The notes: generated from the sequence alone by a model not told the origin. Positions 1-5,482 are shown, counted from the first letter of the stretch. The stretch: 6,393 bases of DNA from Bacillota bacterium (GCA_028287415.1 JAQBPS010000222.1:1-6393); one strand, 5' to 3'. Numbers and translations are program-made.

Positions 1-120
1 AGCCCAGGCGGATTTTCTCGGGCGGCGACCCACAGGGGCGGGACTCAGGTGTTCAAATATCATATTTACCACCTGAGTCCCGCCCTTAAGATGACCACCA
101 AAGAAAAATCCAATTGGGCT
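1..120. repeat. Imperfect palindrome with a perfect 16-bp inner stem
   Basis: Positions 36-51 (GGGCGGGACTCAGGTG) are exactly complementary to 70-85, around an 18-nt AT-rich loop that contains the small dyad AAATAT-C-ATATTT (55-67). The symmetry continues weakly outward: AGCCCA at 1-6 matches TGGGCT at 115-120, and GGATTTT at 10-16 matches AAAATCC at 105-111. The whole unit is about 120 bp, and may extend past the left edge. It lies downstream of the beta-helix gene on the minus strand, so it could act as a terminator. No T-run follows the stem on either strand, so a palindromic mobile unit or REP-like element is equally possible. The 16-bp stem is seen directly; its function is inferred. Confidence 0.7.
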
Positions 121-122
121 CC

Positions 123-162
123 GGACATCCGTGTCGTCCGCGAACTCCGCGGCCATAAAAAA
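123..162 (-). repeat. Diverged single copy of the CACGGATTT-type repeat
   Basis: Read on the minus strand, this stretch starts with TTTTTTATGGCC and continues with three successive 9-mers, CGCGGAGTT, CGCGGACGA and CACGGATGT. The arm at 4599-4640 has the same layout: TTTTTTATATGGCC, then CACGGATTT, CACGGTTTA and CACTGATTT. The flank, order and 9-nt period are shared, so this looks like a diverged member of the same dispersed family. No matching second arm is visible beside it. It sits just past the stop codon of the beta-helix gene. Confidence 0.5.
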
Positions 163-167
163 GTTTA

Positions 168-1091
168 TCAGCAGTCTAAGTGGCCGGGAGCAACACCCCC
201 GGCCCCTTTTCCATGCACGCGTTTAGTCACAGAGCCCGGGCGGATCACTGGTGCCTGGATGCCGTTATCCGCGTTGCCGGCCACGCTGTTCTCCTGCACG
301 CTGTTGAACCGGGCCGTGGCGCCGACCGCAATCCCGGTGCCAGTGTTGTCCTTGATCCGATTGCGGGCGACAAAGGTGTTGCGGCGCGACAGCACAATCC
401 CGGGCAACTGGTTCCCAAGAATGCGCGTGCCGATCACGACCGTGTTTCCCGACTGCCCGGTGTCCATGTTCCCGGCCGTACTGGCAGCTTCAGCAACGCC
501 ATTTTCGATCAGGCTGTTGTTCAGCAGCAGGGTGTTCTCGCCGGTGCTGGCAATGCCAAAGTTCTGGTTTCCGGCGGTTTCGTTGCTGACGATAGCCGCG
601 TTTTTCCCGCCGAGGATCAGAATGCCCCGGCCCCCGTTATCGACAGACCGATTCGCGACAAGCCAGTTCCCGTCAGAGTCCGTGACAAGAATCCCGTCAC
701 CGGACGCCCCTGATACATCGTTGTCCCAGACGAGGTTCCCATCACCTGCGATATGGATTCCCTCACCTGCGATGATGCGGTGGATCACGTTGTGAGCGAG
801 CCGGTTAAACCGGCTGGCTGTGACCGCGATCCCGGCACGGCGGTAGTGGCGAATGGTGAAGCCATTGATCTCCACGCCCTGGGCGCCATCAATCACAAAG
901 GCACGGCTCAGATTGCCATTGCCGTCAAGCACCACTCTGCCTTCATCGGCGATCAGGCGGACAAAGTCGGTGGTGATCCGCACCTGCTCCCGGTACACAC
1001 CGGGCGCCACCAGAATGGTATCGCCGGACCCAGCTGCCGCGACCGCGTCCGAGATCGCGGGGAACTCGGAGGGCACGCGGAGGACCGTCAT
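168..1091 (-). CDS. Right-handed parallel beta-helix repeat protein (NosD/pectate-lyase-like fold)
   Basis: A 307-aa protein. The ATG at 1091 is preceded by AGAGGAG (1100-1106) at 8-nt spacing. Residues 6-39 carry the usual opening of this fold: VPSEFPAISDAV, then GDTILVAPGVYREQV. From about residue 70 to 285 there are roughly 22-residue rungs with hydrophobic beta-strands and Asn/Gly turns, such as NGFTI, GIAV, NRLAHNVI, GDGILVTDS, GRGILIL, NQNFGIAS, LPGIVLS and GTGIAV. Such folds usually bind or cleave polysaccharides, or serve as structural ladders. No catalytic set can be recognised here. There is no signal peptide or membrane segment, so it appears cytoplasmic, which is unusual for a polysaccharide-acting beta-helix. 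It is the last of four co-directional genes, 85 bp after the zinc-ribbon gene. The last ~25 residues lose the rung pattern and are probably a tail. The fold call is firm; the function is unknown. Confidence 0.9.
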   Translation of the reverse strand: MTVLRVPSEFPAISDAVAAAGSGDTILVAPGVYREQVRITTDFVRLIADEGRVVLDGNGNLSRAFVIDGAQGVEINGFTIRHYRRAGIAVTASRFNRLAHNVIHRIIAGEGIHIAGDGNLVWDNDVSGASGDGILVTDSDGNWLVANRSVDNGGRGILILGGKNAAIVSNETAGNQNFGIASTGENTLLLNNSLIENGVAEAASTAGNMDTGQSGNTVVIGTRILGNQLPGIVLSRRNTFVARNRIKDNTGTGIAVGATARFNSVQENSVAGNADNGIQAPVIRPGSVTKRVHGKGAGGVAPGHLDC

Positions 1092-1176
1092 AGCACCATC
1101 TCCTCTGTCGAGAGCAGTTGTTGCTATACTATGGCTTGCTGTGGCATCGGCGCACCGGGCGGGTTGTCGCGGACGG

Positions 1177-1848
1177 TCACGGGGTCTGCGAGCGGAACCA
1201 CGGAAGTTGCAGGCCTTTACCGCGAAGGCGTTCCTGTTCCCACATCCGGGCGGCTTCGTCCTCGCGGCCCGCCAGGATCAAGGGCTGCATCACTTGGACT
1301 ACCTTTGCCGACGGTGGCTCGGCGCCAGCCAATAGGATCGGCAGGCTGAAGCGCCATCCCGACAGCGTCTTGTCGGTTTGCCGGTGCGGATACCGGAGCA
1401 CCCACCGCCCGATGTGCAGTGCGTGCTCGTTCCGGGTGACAAGGCCGAGCTGACCAGCGGTCCACTCCGATTGCATGGGAGATCCGAACGCAATGACGCA
1501 CGACGGACAATCACGTGGCCCGCCGCCCAGTTCACAGCCGCACTGGCTGCACCTGATCAGCGTCATGGCGATATCGACCACTGTCCAGGGGTGCCGGTCG
1601 TACTCCGCGAATACGACTTGAGCAAACAGCTGTTCATCCTGGCTGCCGGCAGCGATTTGTTCCGTGGTTAGAGACGCGTGCCAATCGGCGTACCAGATGC
1701 GGTCCACCGCATCGGTGCAGTCGGGACACTGCCGGTAGTTCCGGCCCGCCGGCTCACCGCAGGCCGGGCATGAGGCCACCGCTTCCTGGCGTGGGTAACG
1801 CCGTGCGGCAGAATGCGCCTGCCGCTCGGACGGCGATGGGTCGTTCAC
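1177..1848 (-). CDS. Uncharacterised protein with two CxxC-x10-CxxC zinc ribbons
   Basis: A 223-aa protein starting at a GTG (1848), with GGGAGGGG (1856-1863) 7 nt upstream. That SD site touches the stop codon of the preceding gene, so translational coupling is likely. Two four-cysteine modules are visible: C27-x2-C30 with C41-x2-C44, and C100-x2-C103 with C114-x2-C117. Both have the same 10-residue spacing, typical of structural zinc ribbons, and C105 is an extra cysteine. Between them, residues ~50-98 look like a small alpha/beta segment rich in Trp and Tyr. The C-terminal half (118-223) contains GRWVLRYPH and a probable helix ending in an amphipathic stretch (REDEAARMWEQERLRGK). There is no signal peptide or membrane segment. 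The two ribbons may be an internal duplication. Zinc ribbons of this type bind nucleic acid or protein, and nothing here decides which. I do not recognise the family. Confidence 0.85.
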   Translation of the reverse strand: MNDPSPSERQAHSAARRYPRQEAVASCPACGEPAGRNYRQCPDCTDAVDRIWYADWHASLTTEQIAAGSQDEQLFAQVVFAEYDRHPWTVVDIAMTLIRCSQCGCELGGGPRDCPSCVIAFGSPMQSEWTAGQLGLVTRNEHALHIGRWVLRYPHRQTDKTLSGWRFSLPILLAGAEPPSAKVVQVMQPLILAGREDEAARMWEQERLRGKGLQLPWFRSQTP

Positions 1849-1855
1849 GGCCTAT

Positions 1856-1863
1856 CCCCTCCC
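1856..1863 (-). promoter_or_regulatory. Ribosome binding site at the stop codon of the upstream gene
   Basis: GGGAGGGG on the minus strand, 7 nt before the GTG start at 1848. Its first G is the last base of the TAG stop (1865-1863) of the 95-aa gene. This fixes the GTG start and implies that ribosomes ending on the upstream gene can restart on the zinc-ribbon gene. Confidence 0.7.
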
Positions 1864-2150
1864 TAGCCCGGCATCCAGAGTTTGCGCGCGGCAATCAACT
1901 GACTGCCCTCGGGAAGGGCCAACTCGGAATCGGTCAGGGTGTAAAAGGCCAGCCCCTTATATGCGGTCAGGTACTGATAGGTTTTCTGAAACCACCCGCC
2001 CGGTGCCCGCACCACGAGGGGCGCCTCGCTCTGCTGCACGATCCACAGAAAGTCGTTGGGTTCGACCGTGACCAGAATCCCCGATGCCTTCACCGCCTGC
2101 ATCATTCCGGCAGCAGCACCGCCTGCGCCCGCCCCGCCAGCAGCAGCCAT
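1863..2150 (-). CDS. Conserved small hypothetical protein, 95 aa
   Basis: The ATG at 2150 has GGGGAGGGG (2156-2164) 5 nt upstream. An internal ATG pair (residues 16-17) lacks an SD site, so the longer form is kept. Residues 1-15 are almost only Gly and Ala. The remainder is a compact domain: VKASGILVTVEPNDFLWIV, then LVVRAPGGWF, YQYLTAYKGLAFYTL, LPEGSQLIAARKLW and a final PG. From memory this pattern (xASGxxVxVEPxxFL, QYLTSYKGLAF, a terminal W-x-PG) belongs to a family of small uncharacterised bacterial proteins. I know no function for it. It has no signal peptide, metal motif or membrane segment. The gene lies 21 bp after the DUF6157 gene and 14 bp before the zinc-ribbon gene, so it is very probably co-transcribed with both. 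The Gly/Ala head may be a flexible leader specific to this lineage. Confidence 0.82.
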   Translation of the reverse strand: MAAAGGAGAGGAAAGMMQAVKASGILVTVEPNDFLWIVQQSEAPLVVRAPGGWFQKTYQYLTAYKGLAFYTLTDSELALPEGSQLIAARKLWMPG

Positions 2151-2171
2151 GGATACCCCTCCCCGTTGTGC

Positions 2172-2585
2172 TTACACGCGTCGTGAGCGCATCGCCATGA
2201 GCAACTTCAGGCCACCGGTTGGCTGCTCCACGAACCGCCGGTACGCCTCGGACTCCACCGGGCAGAGTGCGACTTTGCCCTCATCGTCAAAGTGCAGTCC
2301 CCAGCCATAGCTCTTCGGCAGCGGCGATGCGCGCAGACAGGCCTGCGATCTGCTGAAGAACTCGGCCCGTTGCGCTGAGCGGTCAGCCTCAGGCACCGCC
2401 TTGTGCCGAGCGAAGGTCTCGAACAGCACATCCTCCTGCGTATACTCGTACGGGTGCTCAGAGAGCAGTTCATACTGGATCACCGCGATCGACTTCTTGC
2501 CACCCCGTTCAGCCGGCACAACGCTGCTGACGACCGGGCAGTCGTCTGCGACTTGAATGAAGGTGCTGTAGTAGTTCAGTTCCAC
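2172..2585 (-). CDS. DUF6157 family protein
   Basis: A 137-aa protein starting at a GTG (2585), with the purine tract AAAGGGGGG (2592-2600) 6 nt upstream. The family signature runs the full length: NYYSTFIQVADDCPV near the start, then KKSIAVIQYELLSEHPYEYT, EDVLFETFARH, FFSRSQACLRASPLPKSYGW, GKVALCPVESEAYRRF and a basic end (MRSRRV). As I recall them, DUF6157 proteins are 130-140 aa and nearly all of that length is conserved, so this copy looks complete. The function is unknown. The conserved region has charged and aromatic residues (YGWGLHFDDEGK) that could form a binding surface. There is no signal peptide or membrane segment. It is the first gene of a four-gene minus-strand cluster. A terminator-like hairpin about 88 bp upstream separates it from whatever precedes it, so its promoter should lie in 2586-2672, although no clear -35/-10 pair is visible there. 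Confidence 0.9.
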   Translation of the reverse strand: MELNYYSTFIQVADDCPVVSSVVPAERGGKKSIAVIQYELLSEHPYEYTQEDVLFETFARHKAVPEADRSAQRAEFFSRSQACLRASPLPKSYGWGLHFDDEGKVALCPVESEAYRRFVEQPTGGLKLLMAMRSRRV

Positions 2586-2672
2586 CGCGGTCCCCCCTTT
2601 GTGCGTCTGACGCGAACTTTGAGAAATTCATTCGTTTGCGGGACAGCTTTCACCTGCACCCGTTCGACCGAA

Positions 2673-2706
2673 AAGGCTGCGGGCCAGTAGCGTGGCCTGC
2701 AGCCTT
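2673..2706 (-). terminator. Terminator-like hairpin related to the one after bshA
   Basis: Fourteen positions pair (2673-2686 with 2693-2706) around a 6-nt loop. One position, 2681/2698, is G-U on the plus strand and C-A on the minus strand. Read on the minus strand, the stem ends in GCAGCCTTTTCGG, giving a short T-run, so minus-strand termination is plausible. A plus-strand role is favoured by the wobble pair, so the direction is not settled. The sequence shares ACCGAAA, GGCTGCGG and CGTGGCC with the hairpin at 3365-3404. An alternative weak hairpin, CAGCC-TTCA-GGCTG (2700-2713), overlaps it. Confidence 0.5.
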
Positions 2707-3309
2707 CAGGCTGTGACAGAATCACTTGAGGCCCCCCTTGCCGTTATGGAAACTATTTTCCCGTGAGAGCGGCAGAAATCGGGAACAAACTTGCCATCGG
2801 CGGAAACGGAGGTCTCGCCCCAGGCCGCTTCCGTCCCTCCTTCGACTCAGTTCGAGCGAGTCATCTACCGTTTCGACAGAAGTCGCCCCACCGTCAGCAC
2901 CCGACGTCTCCTGCCGTTGCTTCGGCTCCACGCGACGGCAAGTTTCTTCCTCTGCCCGAGGGCGAAAATTTGAAAAAATTTCCAACAAGATCGGGGGTGC
3001 CCATGTCGTGCCGAAAGCCCTGAGGGGAGCACCAAATGCGGCGACGCACAGGCCGAAGATGTCGACCCCCCAGCGGTTCCGGGCAAAAGTCAGGCAGGTT
3101 CCAGGAATGCAAGCCCCAGCCCCCGCCCGGTCAATCTGGGCGCATACCCAAGCCAATATGGACACAGCCAGGTAGTGCTAGAACAATGTTGAACCGTCGC
3201 ACTTCCTCGGCACAACGGGACCGAATGGGTCGTCCTTTTTCCACCACCCAGCGTGGCTCCGATAACAGATTTGAAAAAATCGCACCCGTTGCTGTATAGC
3301 CCCAAAAGC

Positions 3310-3337
3310 ATGGCGGTGCATAAGCATGCACCGCCAT
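3310..3337 (-). terminator. Perfect 12-bp hairpin with a tetraloop, second terminator candidate after bshA
   Basis: ATGGCGGTGCAT (3310-3321) is exactly complementary to 3326-3337 across the 4-nt loop AAGC. On the minus strand the stem is followed by GCTTTTGGGG, a short T-run. It lies 73 bp beyond the bshA stop codon, behind the first hairpin, and fits a back-up terminator. The perfect symmetry would also fit a protein-binding palindrome. Confidence 0.55.
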
Positions 3338-3364
3338 TCATGGGAGATGGGGTTTGTCGTCAAC

Positions 3365-3404
3365 CGAAACGGCTGCGGACCACTCGTGGCCCGCAGCCGT
3401 TTCG
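3365..3404 (-). terminator. Strong stem-loop just after the bshA stop codon
   Basis: CGAAACGGCTGCGG (3365-3378) is perfectly complementary to 3391-3404, and the pairing continues inside as CCAC-TC-GTGG (3380-3389). The only imperfect pair, 3379/3390, is A-C on the plus strand but becomes a G-U wobble in a minus-strand transcript, so the fold suits bshA mRNA. The structure begins 5 nt after the stop codon. No real T-run follows (GGTTGACG), so it may stabilise the mRNA 3' end or terminate weakly, with the hairpin at 3310-3337 as back-up. Confidence 0.65.
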
Positions 3405-3409
3405 ATTGC

Positions 3410-4534
3410 CTACATCCCGAGTACCCGCTGGTACAGTTCCTCGTACTGCGGCAGAATCCGGGCGGCACAGAAGTTCGTCTGCACGCGGTGGACAGCAGCC
3501 TCACTGAACTCTCTGTGCATCACCGGTTCGGTCAGCAGTTCAATCGCTCTGGAGGCCATGCCGGCCACATCGCCAACCGGGCAGAGGAAGCCCGTCTCAC
3601 CGTCGACCACCACTTCAGGCAGCCCTCCCGTTTCCGACGCGATGACCGGTGCCCCGCAGGCCATTGCCTCAAGCGCTGCCAGGCCGAACGACTCCTGGTC
3701 CGATGGCAGCATGAACAGGTCGGTCACCGAGAGCAGCGGCACCACCTGCTCCTGGTTGCCGAGGAAGAGCACCTGCTCCTTCAGCCCCAGCTCCCGTACC
3801 AGGTCCACGCAGTTATTCACTTCCGGCCCATCGCCGATCATCATCAGTTTGGCGGGCATCGCATGAGCGATGCGTGCAAAGACGCGGATGACATCCTCGG
3901 TGCGCTTCACCTTTCGGAAGTTGGACATGTGTGCGACAATCTTCTCGCCGTGGGGGGCAATGCGCTGGCGGAGCCCGGGGACTTCCGTGCGCTGCCACAG
4001 CGCACAGTCGAGGAAGTTGGGGATCACATCGATCGCCGTCGTCACCCCCGGCAGATTCTTGCAGGTGTCGGTGCGCAGCGAGCGTGACACCGCTGTCACT
4101 GCATCGGACCGGTTGATGGAGAAGGTGATGATCTCCGTGAACGACGGATCGCTACCCATCAATGTGATGTCGGTTCCGTGCAGTGTCGTCACCACCCGGG
4201 GACCGTGCGGCCCGATCATCTCCCGAGCCAGGTAGGCCGCAGTGGCGTGTGGGACCGCATAGTGCGCATGAATCACATCCAGCCCGACCTGCCGGTGCAG
4301 CTCCACGAGCTTGTTCGCGAGCGCCAGCAGATAAGGCGGCTCCTTGAACAGTGGATAGGCCGGCGTATCGACCTGGTGAAAATAGATGTTCTCAAGAAAC
4401 GCATTCAACCGAAACGGAATATCGGATGACACGACGTGGACTTCATGGCCGCGCCCCGCAAGCTCCTTGGCCAACTCCGTAGCCACGATACCGCTACCAC
4501 CAACGCTGGGGTAGCAGACAATCCCAATACGCAC
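3410..4534 (-). CDS. bshA: BshA, N-acetyl-alpha-D-glucosaminyl L-malate synthase (bacillithiol biosynthesis)
   Basis: A GT4 glycosyltransferase that joins UDP-GlcNAc to L-malate, the first step of bacillithiol synthesis in the cytoplasm. The start chosen is the GTG at 4534, with AAAGGAG (4544-4550) 9 nt upstream. This gives 374 aa, the normal family length, with the protein beginning at RIGIVCYPSVGGSGIVATE. Family marks include the Gly-rich N-terminal loop (residues 9-19), HVVSSDIPFRL (33-43), DVIHAHYAVPHA (86-97), TLHGTDITLMG (117-127), VIPNFLD (170-176), GDGPE (234-238) and the EX7E motif ESFGLAALE (281-289), followed by GGLPEV (303-308). All key motifs are present. The gene lies downstream of bshB1 with a 198-bp spacer filled by a palindromic repeat, so it may have its own promoter or rely on readthrough. 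The final enzyme, BshC, is not in the window. Other GT4 enzymes are the alternative, but the bshB1 neighbour makes BshA very likely. Confidence 0.93.
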   Translation of the reverse strand: MRIGIVCYPSVGGSGIVATELAKELAGRGHEVHVVSSDIPFRLNAFLENIYFHQVDTPAYPLFKEPPYLLALANKLVELHRQVGLDVIHAHYAVPHATAAYLAREMIGPHGPRVVTTLHGTDITLMGSDPSFTEIITFSINRSDAVTAVSRSLRTDTCKNLPGVTTAIDVIPNFLDCALWQRTEVPGLRQRIAPHGEKIVAHMSNFRKVKRTEDVIRVFARIAHAMPAKLMMIGDGPEVNNCVDLVRELGLKEQVLFLGNQEQVVPLLSVTDLFMLPSDQESFGLAALEAMACGAPVIASETGGLPEVVVDGETGFLCPVGDVAGMASRAIELLTEPVMHREFSEAAVHRVQTNFCAARILPQYEELYQRVLGM

Positions 4535-4543
4535 TAGTGCCGG

Positions 4544-4550
4544 CTCCTTT
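4544..4550 (-). promoter_or_regulatory. Ribosome binding site deciding the bshA GTG start
   Basis: AAAGGAG lies 9 nt before the GTG at 4534. The open frame runs 44 codons further upstream, but that stretch is the palindromic repeat and has no family similarity. The bshB1 leader is similar: AAAGGAG, then CCGGCA, then the start codon. Confidence 0.8.
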
Positions 4551-4598
4551 CCGCAGGGGTGCTCCTGGTAACGAATAACCCAAACGATCTCGTCCAAC

Positions 4599-4719
4599 TT
4601 TTTTATATGGCCACGGATTTCACGGTTTACACTGATTTTTAACGCCAAACACAGATTCCCGCACAAATATATTTTTTATCCGAATCAGTGTAACCCGTGA
4701 AATCCGTGGCTATAAAAAT
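4599..4719. repeat. MITE-like inverted repeat between bshB1 and bshA
   Basis: Two 28-bp core arms, 4610-4637 and 4683-4710, are inverted copies that differ at one position. Each begins GCCACGGATTTCACGG and continues with TTACACTGATT after the variable base. Outside the cores both arms carry a T-rich TTTTTATA flank, with two extra bases in the left one. Each arm is built of three 9-nt units: CACGGATTT, CACGGTTTA (right arm CACGGGTTA) and CACTGATTT (right arm CACTGATTC). The 45-bp centre is AT-rich. No transposase is encoded. Repeats of the CACGGATTT type occur as multicopy intergenic elements in many environmental bacteria. A diverged third copy lies at 123-162. In RNA this would form a long cruciform-like hairpin inside the bsh transcript. 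Confidence 0.85.
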
Positions 4720-4732
4720 GTATTGGAGTTAG

Positions 4733-5431
4733 CTACCCCCCGCGCACCACATCATCCACAACACGCGGCTGCTTCACCACAAACCCCTCCGCGAACTCCA
4801 CCCCAACCTTCGCCCCAAACAACCGATCACGGCTCTCCACCAGATACGGCACCCCCCCGGCCCGGTTCAGGCGGGTTTCCACTTCCCCGGCCTTGAACTG
4901 CGACCCATGGGCGAACAGACTTTCGATTTTCTTGCCCTGATATGCCGTTATGTCAACATAAAAGGAGGGTTCTGCCTCATCGTTGATGAAGTAGTAGAGC
5001 ACTTTTGTTGGACGATAAGCTTCAAGTTCCGTCTCGTACCGGCGGAGCCCGGCGCTGAAAATGGCCTCCTCCATCAGGCGGCATGCGTTCACATGATCCG
5101 GGTGACGGTCGACGTTCCAGTTAATCGCCACCACCGTCGGCCGTGCATCGCGGATGCTGGTTACCACCCGACGCAGCTGCTCCGGGTCGCGGTAATCCAG
5201 CGCCCGGTCCGGCAGACCCAGGTTGCGCCGCCACTCGCAGCCGAGAATCGCCGCCGCCGCATCCCCTTCAGCAATGCGCTCGGGCGGCGTGCCGTTCGAG
5301 CCCATTTCGCCCCGGGTCAAATCAATGATCGCCGTACGGTAACCGGCGGCGTTATGTCGGGCAAGCGTGCCGCCCATCCCCAGTTCCACATCGTCCGGGT
5401 GGGGGCCGAACGCCAATAAGTCAATTTGCAT
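4733..5431 (-). CDS. bshB1: BshB1, bacillithiol biosynthesis deacetylase (LmbE/PIG-L family)
   Basis: A zinc-dependent deacetylase that removes the acetyl group from GlcNAc-malate, the second step of bacillithiol synthesis. It has 232 aa from the ATG at 5431, close to the usual length of about 235. AAAGGAG (5442-5448) lies 10 nt upstream. A TTG directly in front (5434) is the only alternative start. The N-terminus IDLLAFGPHPDDVELGMGGT holds the PHPDD motif (residues 10-14) with zinc ligands H11 and D14 and the catalytic D13. HPDH (110-113) supplies the catalytic His and the third ligand. TRGEMGSNGTPPERIAE (39-55) and the NLGLPD segment (70-75) are typical of BshB1 rather than of general LmbE proteins. 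The C-terminal part (FYVDITAYQGKKIESLFAHGSQF) also fits BshB1. The gene precedes bshA in the same direction and is divergent from mrfA. Confidence 0.94.
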   Translation of the reverse strand: MQIDLLAFGPHPDDVELGMGGTLARHNAAGYRTAIIDLTRGEMGSNGTPPERIAEGDAAAAILGCEWRRNLGLPDRALDYRDPEQLRRVVTSIRDARPTVVAINWNVDRHPDHVNACRLMEEAIFSAGLRRYETELEAYRPTKVLYYFINDEAEPSFYVDITAYQGKKIESLFAHGSQFKAGEVETRLNRAGGVPYLVESRDRLFGAKVGVEFAEGFVVKQPRVVDDVVRGG

Positions 5432-5441
5432 CAATGCCGGA

Positions 5442-5482
5442 CTCCTTTAGGGTGTTTTGCCTGACTGGATTGTACACCATCC
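5442..5482 (-). promoter_or_regulatory. bshB1 leader: RBS, possible -10 box and imperfect dyad
   Basis: The bshB1 SD site is AAAGGAG (5442-5448). Further upstream on the minus strand, TACAAT (5474-5469) matches the -10 consensus at five of six bases and lies about 37 bp before the ATG. No good -35 is visible. The -10 candidate sits inside an imperfect dyad with GGAT and ATCC ends (5467-5482), itself nested in GACTGG (5463-5468) and CCAGTC (5487-5492). This may be an operator shared with the divergent mrfA gene. The RBS is firm; the promoter and operator are tentative. Confidence 0.35.

Larger units (their letters stand above)
2586..3409. other. Long intergenic region without a convincing gene
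   Basis: About 820 bp between the DUF6157 start and the bshA stop. Open frames occur on both strands in several phases with similar lengths (for example 2722-3165 minus and 2726-3175 plus), as expected for stop-poor GC-rich DNA. None has a recognisable domain. An AT-rich 12-mer, ATTTGAAAAAAT, occurs twice (2968-2979 and 3269-3280), 301 bp apart. Three strong hairpins are listed separately. No tRNA, rRNA or CRISPR array is visible. The region may be decayed coding sequence or hold an unrecognised RNA. Confidence 0.6.

Noticed and set aside
182..204. GGCCGGG/CCCGGCC hairpin as a terminator of the beta-helix gene
   Set aside because: It lies inside the coding region before the stop codon, and no T-run follows directly on the minus strand.
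49..795. Long plus-strand open frames opposite the beta-helix gene
   Set aside because: They are antisense shadows of a clearly repetitive beta-helix gene. The first one even starts inside a palindrome loop.
1092..1176. A separate promoter before the beta-helix gene
   Set aside because: TATAGC/TAGTAT-like boxes occur in the gap, but no -35 box at proper spacing was found.
2838..2860. A tRNA T-arm-like stretch (GTTCGAGC)
   Set aside because: The stem and loop sizes do not fit a T-arm, and no acceptor or anticodon stem can be drawn around it.
2722..3165. A 147-aa minus-strand open frame in the gene-free region
   Set aside because: There is no domain, the composition is biased (Arg, Cys, Gly), and overlapping frames of similar length exist on the other strand. 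Only the hairpin after its stop speaks for it, so it is kept as a finding and not as a gene.
4535..4666. A 44-codon N-terminal extension of bshA
   Set aside because: It reads through the palindromic repeat, has no family similarity, and a strong SD site precedes the internal GTG at 4534.
5432..5434. TTG as the bshB1 start
   Set aside because: The adjacent ATG at 5431 has acceptable SD spacing and is the better start codon.
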